NCBI GenBank assembly: GCA_014904985.1
Contig: MU128955.1
Location: forward strand, 62,001-126,000
Direction: 5' to 3'
From: Hydnum rufescens UP504
Taxonomy: Eukaryota > Basidiomycota > Agaricomycetes > Cantharellales > Hydnaceae
DNA length: 64,000 nucleotides
Part shown: positions 1-10,976 of the stretch, piece by piece
Layout of the letters: every line of letters starts with the position of its first letter
Position numbering within the stretch: position 1 is the first letter of the stretch
Made by a program: the position numbers and the translations under genes
Notes under the pieces: model-generated
Database searches by the model: none
What the model was told of the DNA's origin: nothing
What the model saw: the letters and a program-made list of their open reading frames with translations, nothing else

Positions 1-179
1 GTAGCACAATTGATGCTACAATGGGTGCTGGCCTCTCATATCATCCTCATAGACATGTTGTGCACTTGCCTTCCTGTGTTTAGAGTCAGAATAGGATGGG
101 GGAAGGAGGGAGGATGGAGAGGATGTGGTTTAAGAGTTAGTAGAAATGACAAGTCATGTATCAAGTCAACAGATAGATG

Positions 180-1270
180 CTACTGTGTTGACATTATAAG
201 CAGGAAATGGAGGGAGGAATCCAGCCACTGTCCACAATATGGAATCAAGAATGAAAAGAGGGGACCATGGGATCAATCTGAATGTTGAGGCTTGATGGAA
301 GGAAGGTCTTTTTGGATAGAAATCTATTGCTGTAAGCAACACCTGCTCAAGCAATACAACAAAGAATGAATCTGGGTCACAATACCACACCCTAAGGCTC
401 TCTCCTCTTGAGGCCCTAGACAAAGTGTAGTAGTCTTGGTGGAATTTACCCAAGGAACCAGTGGCAATACATCAGTGCCTCAAAACTGAGGAGGGGGAAG
501 ACTATGGAAATTCACATCTCCTGCACTTAATATACATACAGGGAAAATGCTATGGTAACCAGTGGAAGGGTGAGGTTAAGGTAAAATGATGAAAAAGGAA
601 TAAAATAAAAATCTTTAAAACTGAAGGAGATATTCAAAATCAGGGCAGAATAGGGGAATATGGCTTAACCAAGCTATTCCTACAAAATCCCTTGGGGAAT
701 GGGGTAACTAGTTGTCCTAGACATACCCTTTATCAGATATAAGAGGGGCAGAGAATAATTGCCATTAATAATAAAAAAAAAAGCAGAGGCAATAATGGAA
801 TGAGACATGGGGGAGTTGAATTGTAAAAGGGTGAATTCTTATCAGATCATTTTTTCCTTGGCACTTTTGGATGTGGACTGTCAACAGCCTTCTAGGTGTG
901 CTTGTCTCAAATGAATTGGATCAAAACTGACTGAGAAAATCAAAAAATACTGGTTGAAAATATGGAATACATAGTAAAAATGACCTGGAAAGTGCAGTTT
1001 TTATTAGTTCAGCTCATGTTCAGTACACTTTGTCTAGGGCCTCAAGAGGAGAGCCTTAGGGTGTGGTATTGTGACCCAGATTCATTCTTTGTTCTATTGC
1101 TTGAGCAAGTGTTGCTTACAGCATTAGATTACTATCTAAAAAGACCTTCCTTTCTTTGAGCCTTAACATTCAGATTGATCCCATGGTCCCCTCTTTTCAT
1201 TCTCAATTCCATGTCATGGAGTGTGGCTGGATTCCTCCCTTCATTTGCTGCTTCCAATGCTGGCAGCATA
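180..1270. repeat. Inverted repeat pair, ~245-bp arms around a ~590-bp spacer
   Basis: The stretch at about 180-430 reads as the reverse complement of about 1023-1270. Shared blocks include the segment ending CTTTGTCTAGGGCCTCAAGA and the segment around GGATTCCTCCCTTCATTT. The arms differ by scattered substitutions, so the duplication is old. The spacer at 431-1022 has no open frame worth calling. A weaker copy of part of the same sequence occurs at about 22,010-22,115 inside the Gypsy 2 gag insertion. What the arms belong to is unknown; terminal repeats of a decayed DNA element is one reading. Confidence 0.7.
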
Positions 1271-1279
1271 TAATGGAAA

Positions 1280-2568
1280 CACAAGACATGCACCATATGA
1301 AAGCTGCTTGTGCACAGAGAATGCACAAGCTCCTGGACCCCTATATGCTGGCAATGGTCAAAGTAATGAAGTGGATGGAGATACCAAAGTTGTTGAGGCT
1401 TAATCAACTTTGGTTGGAGGGGCTTCCTACTGTGGATGAATTTCCACTCTTAGGGAGTTGCATAGCCAATAAGTACTGAACATCCCACTGGAACAAGATG
1501 TATGAGGCCATTACTCATCCTGAATATTGTTGGATCTGCCTAGAAGAACTCCTGGAGTCTCCTCTAGACTCTGATGAGTCTGTGTTGCCAGTCATGATTG
1601 ATCACCATGGGCAAGTCCAGCACACCATTGGGAGTGTGGATTGTGCTAGAGCTTCAAATGACTGGTCTAGGGGTCCCACACTGGGGGGTGAAGGAATCAA
1701 CAGTCCAGTTCTGGATGAAGTCCTGGAGGAGAATGTGGGGAGCTCAATGGGGAAATGGAAGTATAGTGAATTGGGTAGAAGTCAGGACTCTGCAGGAAGT
1801 GGGCCTGGTCATGTGGCTGAGGATGCTGGGGAGCATGGTAGTGATGTAGAGGATGGGAGGCCAGTGAGAAGGAGAAGGAAGTCATGACTCCCAAGGAGAT
1901 CAATGTCTACAATTCCAGATGAACTCAACAAGTTGCCCACTCCTCTTTCTCCCAACTCACTCATCCATGCTCAGGCTAACCAGAGCCCTCCACCTTCACT
2001 CATGATGACTTCCACATCAAGCCATGTGGGAGCCACAGTGCCTTTGGTCAACAGCTGGGTTGCACAACTACATGAGATGCCAACATATTCAATAACCTTG
2101 GGGGTCTTGATGCCCTTGGATAATTTCTGTATGTCTGCAGCCCTCATCCAAGTGGACCCTCACAGGCCTCATTTTCACTGGCCAGCCTGCAGGTTCATCT
2201 CAGCACTGCAGACTTTGATGCACTTCAAATGAGCCTTGCTACTTGGGCAGGAAATGGAAATGTCTATGGTGCTGGGCTCTTGTAGACATGAGAATACTCA
2301 TATGTCCATATCACTCCATTCCTATCATAATACATCACTGTTATCATGGTTAGTAGTGTTCTAAGTTCTAAACATGAATGTTAAGTTTCTAGTGAGGTCT
2401 AAGGATCTGCCCTTCAAAAGCACAAGTTCCCCAAGTTGGGCCAAGGCAGCCACAAATGGGCCCAAGTTGGGCACAGTTGGGCCCAAAGACTTTAAGTCAC
2501 TGGGTATCAAAGACCCTGAATTGGACCCAATTATGATCCATATTGCTTGGGACCTAGTTAGGTATTAA
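1280..2568 (+). pseudogene. Degenerate coding-like stretch of unknown family
   Basis: Three short open stretches on + (about 1156-1479, 1498-1887 and 1903-2232) follow one another between stops and look like pieces of one decayed protein. The middle one is rich in Ser, Gly, Glu and Asp and ends in a basic VRRRRKS tail, as in a nuclear targeting segment. I recognise no domain. It lies directly upstream of KDZ copy 1 on the same strand, so it could be the decayed N-terminal part of that element or of a neighbour. Nothing supports a function. Confidence 0.25.
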
Positions 2569-2629
2569 AAACATTTTTTGACCTAAGGCAGGTGTCATAA
2601 CCAGTGACTGAGGTGTCCTGGTATGTATT

Positions 2630-4590
2630 GTTACTGCCAAGATGGATAAACAGATCAGTGTGGCACAGCATGTAGTCCTCTCACAAGACCCTGCTGATTG
2701 GGGTGATATCCAGAAACAAGAGTGTTACCCATAATCAATGACTCCATGCCTATAACAAATCATTTGTACATCAGTGTGCTGAGTCCTGATGGTTGGTCTG
2801 TTCACCAGCCCTCTACTTCCATCACAGAGAATTCTTCTCAGTCTCATGCAATTGTTCCACCTGTGCCCAACACTGACTTCCATACTCATTCTAACACCTG
2901 TTCTGTACCATCTGATTTCCTTCATTCTCAGTGTCTGTTGTGCTTCAGAGGTGATGTATCAGGAGGGGGTAAACTGTGAGCATTTTGCAATCCATCCTCA
3001 CATCTCTTGCTAATTTAGTGATGTGTTTTGCAGGCCCAACTTCTTATGCCTTGATGCCTGCTTCACCATCAGGAGGAACAAAGACTACAATTGGTGGCCA
3101 GGCCACAAAAAGCAACCAGACATTCAGGACCCTTGCATTGTTCCACCTGGAACCTGTGAATTGACCTGAAGTTTTCTGGAGATCTGGAAAGCAAGGGTTG
3201 AAGAAGCCCATCCTGGCAATACAGCTAGGTGGATGTCAAAGAAGGGAGAATATGCCCCAGACAGCCCAGATGCTGATGATGACATTATTGAGGCTGGGCT
3301 ACATGTCCCAAATTCATCACTAAATATCTGTGGTGAATCCTTCATTGCTGCAAATGGTGACAGGGTAAAAGCTCCTGGAGTGCACTTCTCACACACTGGT
3401 GTGATGGCAGGTGTCTGTCATCATGATCATGTGGTCATGTGGGTGAATATGTGGACCCCCAGTGAACAGGAATTCTATGCATTGGCTCTCATTGACATGA
3501 TCATGGCCAAGCTTCCCACACACTGGCAAGTTGGTATCCTGTACAATATCAGCTGCCAGATTCATTGCAGCATACTTAAGTGGAATCCATTGCCTTGGTG
3601 GATACCCCATATTGTGTTCAGAATAAGTGTGTTTAATGCATATTTCCATCAGTGGGTGTGCCAGCTATGGTACAATCATTGGAAGGGGGGTGTCTGGGGC
3701 CTCACTGATGGAGAGGGTTGTGAATGCCTTTGGAATGATCTTCAGCACCTCATTCCAAATCTCTGTGTAACCAGATTCCATCAATGTTTGTTTGTTTTGG
3801 ATCTCCAAATTGAACATCTGGACTGCTTGAAGATGCAACAGGCAGGTGTCTGGTTGGAGAAGCATGTTAAAGCTACAAAGGCTTGCCTCATAATTGCTCA
3901 GGAGAAGAGAGCCAGAATCCCACTCAGCAATGAGTTCCTGTGGTCTCAATTTAAAGAACAACAAGCCTACCAGAGCTGACCTCTCAAGCAACAATCAAAG
4001 AAAAAAGGATTCCTTGCTGTTGAGAAGATTCTGGCTGTCTGTCAATACCCTGATGCAGCTCAGGATCTTGTTGAGGCCCTCCAGAAGCAACTCATCATCA
4101 TACTAGTGTCTGATACCATTGCAACTTGGAATAAGGTCAGAGAGATTACATCTGCCCTTGCTGAACAAGAGAAAGTCATCTCATGCTTGTCAAAGCAAGA
4201 GGATGATTTAACTACCATCCTCAAGCTTGGAGACCCAGTATCATATGACAACCTCAAGAAAATGAAGGATCACCCATGGTTTGAACACCAACTTAATATG
4301 CATGTCCTTAAAGGGTGCATTCTTGCTAAGGCATGCCAGAGAAATTTCAAGGCACAGAATCTCACTGGTGCTTTCAGGAGAAAAGCATTATGTGAGTTAT
4401 TCATAGTTGGAGTTTAACTTGTATTATATTGTATTAACATTATTATCCTTGATGATAGATCACAGTACTGCAGAACACATAAATAAAGCATTGAAATGGT
4501 GGTATCAGTCAATCAAGAACCTTGTTGCAGACTACAATAAGTGCTGACTCAGTATGATCAAGCTTCATGGTGCATGGGATCACCTAACAC
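2630..4590 (+). pseudogene. KDZ (Kyakuja-Dileera-Zisupton) transposase, copy 1, decayed and truncated
   Basis: A cut-and-paste DNA transposase remnant. A cysteine-rich N-terminal region with LCLDACFTIRRNKDYNWWPG follows an intron at 2976-3033 (GTGAGC to TTGCAG). The catalytic core at about 3400-3960 has the family pattern: an aspartate in ILYNISCQIH, then SVFNAYFHQWVCQLWYN, then LTDGEGCECLWNDL carrying the acidic motif, then a heptad-like tail to 4417. Another exon follows a second intron near 4420 and reads into LKWWYQSIKNLVADYNK. There the gene stops: the C-terminal ~300 residues present in copy 2 (45,780-49,650) are missing because the 4,591-8,605 palindrome begins. A stop at about 3977 sits where copy 2 and the frame argue for Arg. 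The call to KDZ is firm; activity is excluded. Confidence 0.85.
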
Positions 4591-7500
4591 ACCCTCAAAA
4601 AGGTACCTCTTAGGTGGGTTCCAGTTGCATTGGCCTTTGACCTAAGAGGTGGTTTTCATATAGGCATGTCTAGGCAGCATCTAAAGGTGTTCAAAAGATG
4701 AAAATTTTCTAAGTCCCTATAATAGGTGTGCCTATCTGTGCCTGCTACAGGCGCCACTCCCAGGCTTTTTAACTATTTGATAGGGATTCTGGGGTTGATT
4801 TAGGCATGCCTAAATCAGTTGTGTCTAATGATGTCTAGAGCTTAATTATTGACTTTGAATTGAAGAGGCCTATCCAGGGTTGATTTAGACATGCCTAAAT
4901 CAGTGATGTCTAGTGATGTGTAGAGTCAGGTGCTGCTCCAGGGGTTTTACAATGACTTGATGGACACCCTGCAGTTGATTTAGGCATGCCTAAATCAGCT
5001 GTGTCTAGTCATGTCTAGAGCTTGTTATATCTCATTAGAGTTTCCTGGTGTGTCCATGAGGGCTTAGCATGCAGTGTGTCTACTAGTGGATAAATTAGAA
5101 CAGGTTGACCATCACCAGGAGGTGTCTAATTGTGTGCCTAAGCAAGTCTAAGCATGTCTAGGGGTGTCTAAGCTTGTCTGGGCATGTCTAGGTGTCTAGG
5201 CATGTCTAGGCAGGTAACTTGGGACTGAGTTTAGTACAAATATTATGTATTCCTAAATGGTATCCAGTTACATAATACATGTATCCTATCTTAAACAAAT
5301 GCCAAAAATGTGGAAATTAAATGAAGTACATCCAAAGAATATTTAGGCATCCAGCCCAATGGGGGCCCAGGACCAGGGGGAGGTGCCTGGGATGGATGGA
5401 TGGACCCCTGGGGACCCTGATAAAGTGAAAAAAATTAGGCCCAGGGCCAATGGTTAATCTCTGAAACAATGAGGGCAGGAAGAACAGCTCCAGAAGCACC
5501 GGAAGTTGCCGGAATCTAAGTGCTGAGTGGATCGGTCTGAAATTTGGGACATGACTAGAGACTATCTGGCCGCAAACCATATTAAAATTTCAGCCAAATC
5601 CATGCATTAGTTATTGAGATATGAGGCAAACAAGTTTGGATATTGAAAATTGATTTTCTCCTCCCATAGAATAGCTGGGGACTTGAAAATTTACAGGGAG
5701 CATAAAAATATAGTTTACTAATTATGTGCCAAAAATTATCCCAATCCATCCAGGTTAAGGCAGTGAACTGGACAGGGGGTACCAGAACCACTGGAAATTT
5801 CTGAAAAAGAACCACTGTGCAGATCACTCTGAAAATTGTCACGTGATTAGAAGATGCTTAGGCAAAAATCATATCAAAATTCCAGCCATACCCATCCAGT
5901 AGTTATGGAGTTATGGCAAACAAGTTTGAAATTGAAAATTAATTTACTCCCCTACAGACAGGATTAACTTGAATTTAAAATGGGTGATATGCCATATGAC
6001 ATGAACACTAATATGTGCCAAAATAGCTTTTTTTGTTTACTTTTAGGCATGCCACTCTCTTGGCAGGAAAAATGGGAACAAAACCCTACCATGAATGTGA
6101 GATCACTCCACCTCAGGCCTAAACTCGGGTGGATAAGCTTTGTTAGTGTGACCCTGATTATTCCAAAAATAGAATGATTGGATGTGTGGAAGTGCCTGAA
6201 ATTGAGGGGAGGGGGAGAAGGTCAAAGGGAATTACATCAAATGTAAGCTGGGGTGGCTTCTGATATTATAACCACATAGTCTAGCAACATATAATAGGGA
6301 GTACACATGCCAATATCAGCCTAACTGGACTCCATTTAGGCACTGCTCCACAGCCCTTCCCCAAAACAACAATTTCCCCAGAGTCTTCCATCCATGCAAT
6401 GGCCCTGAAAATTCACCCTTGGGTCATCCAAATATATTTATAACATCCCCCAAAATTTCAGATTCATGACTCCAGTGTGAGAGTTTCCATAATATTTTCA
6501 AGTTTCACTGACATACCCCCTCCAATTGGGGCACTTCCAGAGCTCCAATCACTCCCATTTTTTGTAGGCCACACCCGGCCACCATTTGAGGCTCAGGCCC
6601 AAAATTTCAGCCCATTCTAAGCACTTTTGACATTGGTCACATGACCAACATCCTCCCCTCCCCCTGCTTCACTCAGTGATCCAATCTGTATGAAAGTTGT
6701 TGATATCTGTAGTAGTAGTATGTAACAGTGTATGATTCAAATTTCAGAACATCCCATGCAATATTGATTGAGTTATTCAAGAAATATTCTCAATCTATTC
6801 AATTTGGGGGTTAGAGGTACAGTATATAGTGAAATTTCACTATATACTGTACCTCTAACCCCCAAATTGAATAGATTGAGAATATTTCTTGAATAACTCA
6901 ATCAATATTGCATGGGATGTTCTGAAATTTGAATCATACACTGTTACATACTACTACTACAGATATCAACAACTTTCATACAGATTGGATCACTGAGTGA
7001 AGCAGGGGGAGGGGAGGATGTTGGTCATGTGACCAATGTCAAAAGTGCTTAGAATGGGCTGAAATTTTGGGCCTGAGCCTCAAATGGTGGCCGGGTGTGG
7101 CCTACAAAAAATGGGAGTGATTGGAGCTCTGGAAGTGCCCCAATTGGAGGGGTATGTCAGTGAAACTTGAAAATATTATGGAAACTCTCACACTGGAGTC
7201 ATGAATCTGAAATTTTGGGGGATGTTATAAATATATTTGGATGACCCAAGGGTGAATTTTCAGGGCCATTGCATGGATGGAAGACTCTGGGGGGAAATTG
7301 TTGTTTTGGGGGAAGGGCTGTGGAGCAGTGCCTAAATGGAGTCCAGTTAGGCTGATAATTGGCATGTGTACTCCCTATATATGTGCTAGACTAGTGGTAT
7401 AATATCAGAGCCACCCCAGGTCTACATTTGATGTAATTCCCTTTTGACCTTCCTCCCCCTCCCCCTCAATTTCAGGCACTTCCACACATCCAATTCATTC

Positions 7501-8605
7501 TATTTTTGGATATAATCAGGGTCACACTAATCAAAGCTTATTCCACCCAGTTTAGGCCTGAGGTGGAGTGGCTCACATTCATGGTAGGGTTTTGTTCCCA
7601 TTTTTCCTGCCAAGAGAGTGGCATGCCTAAAAGTAAACAAAAAAAGCTGATTTTTGGCACATATGTAGTTCATCATATGGCCATACCCCATGTAAAGTTT
7701 CAAGTTCATATCCTGTCTGTAGGGGGAGTAAATTAATTTTCAATGTTCAAACTTGTTTGGCCCATAACTCCATAACTACTGGATGGGTATGGCTGGAATT
7801 TTGATATGATTTTTGCCTAAGCATCTTCTAATCACGTGACAATTTTCAGAGTGATCTGCACAGTGGTTCTTTTTCAGAAATTTCCAGTGGTTCTGGTACC
7901 CCTGTCCAGTTCACTGCCTTAACCTGGATGGATTGGGATAATTTTTGGCACATAATTAGTAAACTATATTTTTATGCTCCCTGTAAATTTTCAAGTCCCC
8001 AGCTATTCTATGGGAGGAGAAAATCAATTTTCAATATCCAAACTTGTTTGCCTCATATCTCAATAACTAATGCATGGATTTGGCTGAAATTTTAATATGG
8101 TTTGCGGCCAGATAGTCTCTAGTCATGTCCCAAATTTCAGACCGATCCACTCAGCACTTAGATTCCGGCAACTTCCGGTGCTTCTGGAGCTGTTCTTCCT
8201 GCCCTCATTGTTTCAGAGATTAACCATTGGCCCTGGGCCTAATTTTTTTCACTTTATCAGGGTCCCCAGGGGTCCATCCATCCATCCCAGGCACCTCCCC
8301 CTGGTCCTGGGCCCCCATTGGGCTGGATGCCTAAATATTCTTTGGATGTACTTCATTTAATTTCCACATTTTTGGCATTTGTTTAAGATAGGATACATGT
8401 ATTATGTAACTGGATACCATTTAGGAATACATAATATTTGTACTAAACTCAGTCCCAAGTTACCTGCCTAGACATGCCTAGACACCTAGACATGCCCAGA
8501 CAAGCTTAGACACCCCTAGACATGCTTAGACTTGCTTAGGCACACAATTAGACACCTCCTGGTGATGGTCAACCTGTTCTAATTTATCCACTAGTAGACA
8601 CACTG
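4591..8605. repeat. Long palindrome (foldback repeat) without spacer
   Basis: The arms meet at 6834/6835 (GAAA|TTTC) with no loop. Sequence from about 5065 to 6834 returns as its reverse complement from 6835 to 8605, so each paired arm is about 1.77 kb. The same 87-residue frame is found at 5317-5580 (-) and 8097-8360 (+). The arms differ by small indels and substitutions (for example near 6260 versus 7395), which argues against a simple assembly or read-chimera artefact. The left arm continues unpaired to about 4591 and starts with a short stem (GGTACCTCTTAGGT with ACCTAAGAGGT). The right arm is cut at 8605 by the Gypsy 1 LTR. No protein domain was recognised in it; the frames inside are mirror shadows. 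Confidence 0.85.
4790..5030. repeat. Three ~90-bp direct subrepeats each centred on a short palindrome
   Basis: GATTTAGGCATGCCTAAATC, itself a perfect palindrome, occurs at about 4797 and 4977, with a one-base variant (GATTTAGACATGCCTAAATC) at about 4885. Each is followed by a TGTCTAG-rich stretch (GTGTCTAATGATGTCTAGAG and variants). From 5110 to 5215 the motif GTCTAGG or GTCTAAG repeats about ten times. These lie in and next to the unpaired end of the left arm of the palindrome, where foldback elements usually carry tandem subrepeats. Confidence 0.75.
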
Positions 8606-9924
8606 TGTTATGAGTCATACTCGTAACCTGCTTATGTATGCAGAATAACCAAGCCAATCACGCCATCACATGACCTTCCCCCTTGCCACTATAGAAGAGA
8701 CCTAATGGGCTTTATTTGTTTTGATCAGCTAAAATGTTATAAGGGGTTTGTTTAGAATGTGTTAGATGAGGACAGATCAGTTTTGATGGGTTATGTGCCA
8801 CTCAACTGTTGTTTTGTACTAGTTTTGTTGTTGGTTTGACCTTAGGACTCGAACACAAGACTCCAAGATAGATGCTCAGCACAAGATTTGAACACAGGAC
8901 CTTCAGATACTCCAAAATGCAGATAGCCAGACACCAAGATTTGAACACAAGACCTTAAGACACTTTCAAGACACTTCAAGACACAACTGCAAGACTTGAG
9001 ATTCAAACACATGACTTCAAGAATGGATGTCTAGCAACTCCTACTCTGAGGGTTCTACAACTATCCACTATTCTTCACATGACTAAGCAAGACTGACACA
9101 CTCTGATTCTCTTATTCCCTTTTATACTCTTCTCCTTGTTTGAGATACAATTATTCTCTCTACTAATGGGTACTTGGATACTAGGGTACAATGATCCTCA
9201 GGGCACTTTGATCCTTGGAGGGGACTCCTCTTCAGATGCTCCTCTACACTAAATCCCTCCTCTCTTTATACCTTTCTGAACCCTCCACATGACTCATCCT
9301 TTTACTAATCCCTTTATTCATCCTTTAGTCATGCTCACTAATTGCCTTACCAATTGTCTTACTCATCTCCCTCCTTACTAACCTCATACTAGATCACCTG
9401 TCCTTAAGTCATGTGCCAAAATGCGGACTTCCTTAGTAGAAGTGGTTATACTTCTCTTCCAGAGTTCAATGCTGGTAAAATGCAGATTTTTTTTTTTGAA
9501 GGGCTTAACCCAAGGGGTTTTGAGGCTTGAATGTTTTCTCTTCTACACCGCCATTGTGCCTTCCTCTTTCAGCATTTCCTATTATATACATCCCTCCTTT
9601 ATTCAACACCCCTTTATCCATAAACCCTTTTGATCTCTAATAGTATAAGTAGTTACCTGATGTACACTTGCTCTTTAGAAGATCGAGAATATATTGTCAA
9701 CCGATTGAACTCCACTCTCGCGATCTCAGTTATTGCTCACGACTCTCATCTTAAAACCTTTGCCTATTAAGTCTCAAGAAGCTGGTCTTCCTTGTACATA
9801 CTCGTCTCTCGTGACTTATGTAATCCCCACTTTGCGACTCCCTTGTCAATCGCCTTAAGGGCATTTCCTTGTATTTGATCCAATTACGTCATCGTATCTT
9901 TCACCTTGAGTACAACCCTTAACA
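8606..9924 (+). repeat. 5' LTR of Gypsy 1, split by a nested repeat
   Basis: Positions 8606-8687 and 9550-9924 together match the 455-bp 3' LTR. The intervening 862 bp is a foreign insertion. The LTR starts TGTTATGAGTCATAC, against TGTTACGAGTCGTAC in the 3' copy, showing C-to-T change at CpG. Confidence 0.9.
8688..9549 (-). mobile_element. 860-bp non-coding repeat family, copy 1 (solo LTR or MITE-like)
   Basis: It interrupts the Gypsy 1 5' LTR. In its own orientation it starts TGTAGAAGAG and ends CTCTTCTATA, a 10-bp near-perfect terminal inverted repeat. A second copy in opposite orientation is at 43,360-44,204. Flanks compared with the intact 3' LTR give a 4-bp duplication GCGG with one copy decayed to GTGG. 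The interior carries degenerate repeats of a motif like GAACACAAGACCTT. No coding frame. A solo LTR of an unseen element or a DNA MITE are both possible. Confidence 0.75.
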
Positions 9925-9966
9925 GTATTCTTGATCTAAATAACTGACTTCCTTGAAAGACCCAAT

Positions 9967-10976
9967 ATGCCCTCCACTCGACAGAACCCACACCCACAAC
10001 CAGTCACCGACGACTATCGCAATGACACAGCCACTGTTGAAAGCACTTCTGCCCTCTCCTCGCCAATCATCCTCGAGGCGCCAATCACCCCTTGGATGAT
10101 GTATCCCACAATACAAACACCACCCAACTCGATGCAAGGTCTGCACATGGGAAACCCTCCCAGCGCCATGTCAACTTCGAGCACCAAGACAATGCTCCTA
10201 CACATGCTGCAACAAATGCAGGCAGACCTAGCATGCAGCATGCAGATACAAGCAGAAATGGCGTGCACCAACGCCCAGATGAACACTCACCTTGAAGAAC
10301 TCGTGAATGAAAACTGAGAGCTGCGCAATGAAGTTGCACACCGCAATTCATGGTTGCCCATCCTCAATGCAAATACATGACCGAGACAAGTAGTCTCACC
10401 CACAGTGCACAACTCGCAATTTGCACCTCACACCCTCACTCGAAGCCCCCACTTCAAGCCCCAAACCTACCCCAAGGAAAACAATGAGTTTTCACCTCAA
10501 AACCTCGACGACACACTGTGAGGCAATTCAGTCACATATGCACCACCTAGCAACATCGTGCAACCAACTCTGTGATGCGCAATGTTCAAGGATGCACACT
10601 CCACCCCCCCGTGCCTGGGCTCTGCGTTCAGGGCCCCAACTCCAGGCGTGGACCATCAAGGAACCAAACTTGAACACCTCCCCACCACTCCGCGATACCG
10701 CAAAACAGTGACAATCGCCCAACCCTCCATGCCCTTGGGACATGCACTTCGCAAACCCAAAATCAAAAAGCTGGAGATGTTCTCAGGGCACAACCCCTCT
10801 AAACTATACGGATTCCTGGTGCACTGCAAAATGGCATTCCGATTGCAACTGTCGCAATTCATGCTAGAGAGCGTGCACATCATCTGGGCCAGATCGTATC
10901 TCACAGATACAGCAAGGCAATGGTTCCAACACCTCATCATGGAAACAGAGGAATCCCCCACACTCTCCAGCCAGCC
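9967..10976 (+). pseudogene. Gypsy 1 gag (capsid), 3' truncated
   Basis: The frame starts at the first ATG after the 5' LTR (MPSTRQNPHPQPVTDD) and codes a Pro/Thr/Gln-rich leader with a helical MLQQMQAD segment. A Ty3-type capsid follows at about 10,750-10,976 with KLEMFSGHNPSKLYGFLVHC and SYLTDTARQWFQHLI. Stops at 10,315 and 10,378 are TGA in places where CGA (Arg) fits the frame. The rest of the capsid, any zinc knuckle, protease and the first half of RT are absent, replaced by the palindromic insertion at 10,977. As Gag it would have packaged the element RNA in cytoplasmic particles; this copy cannot. Confidence 0.8.

Noticed and set aside
5317..8360. The same 87-residue frame on both strands as a conserved gene pair
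   Set aside because: Both are mirror copies of one non-coding palindrome; identity follows from the inverted repeat and the sequence has no domain.
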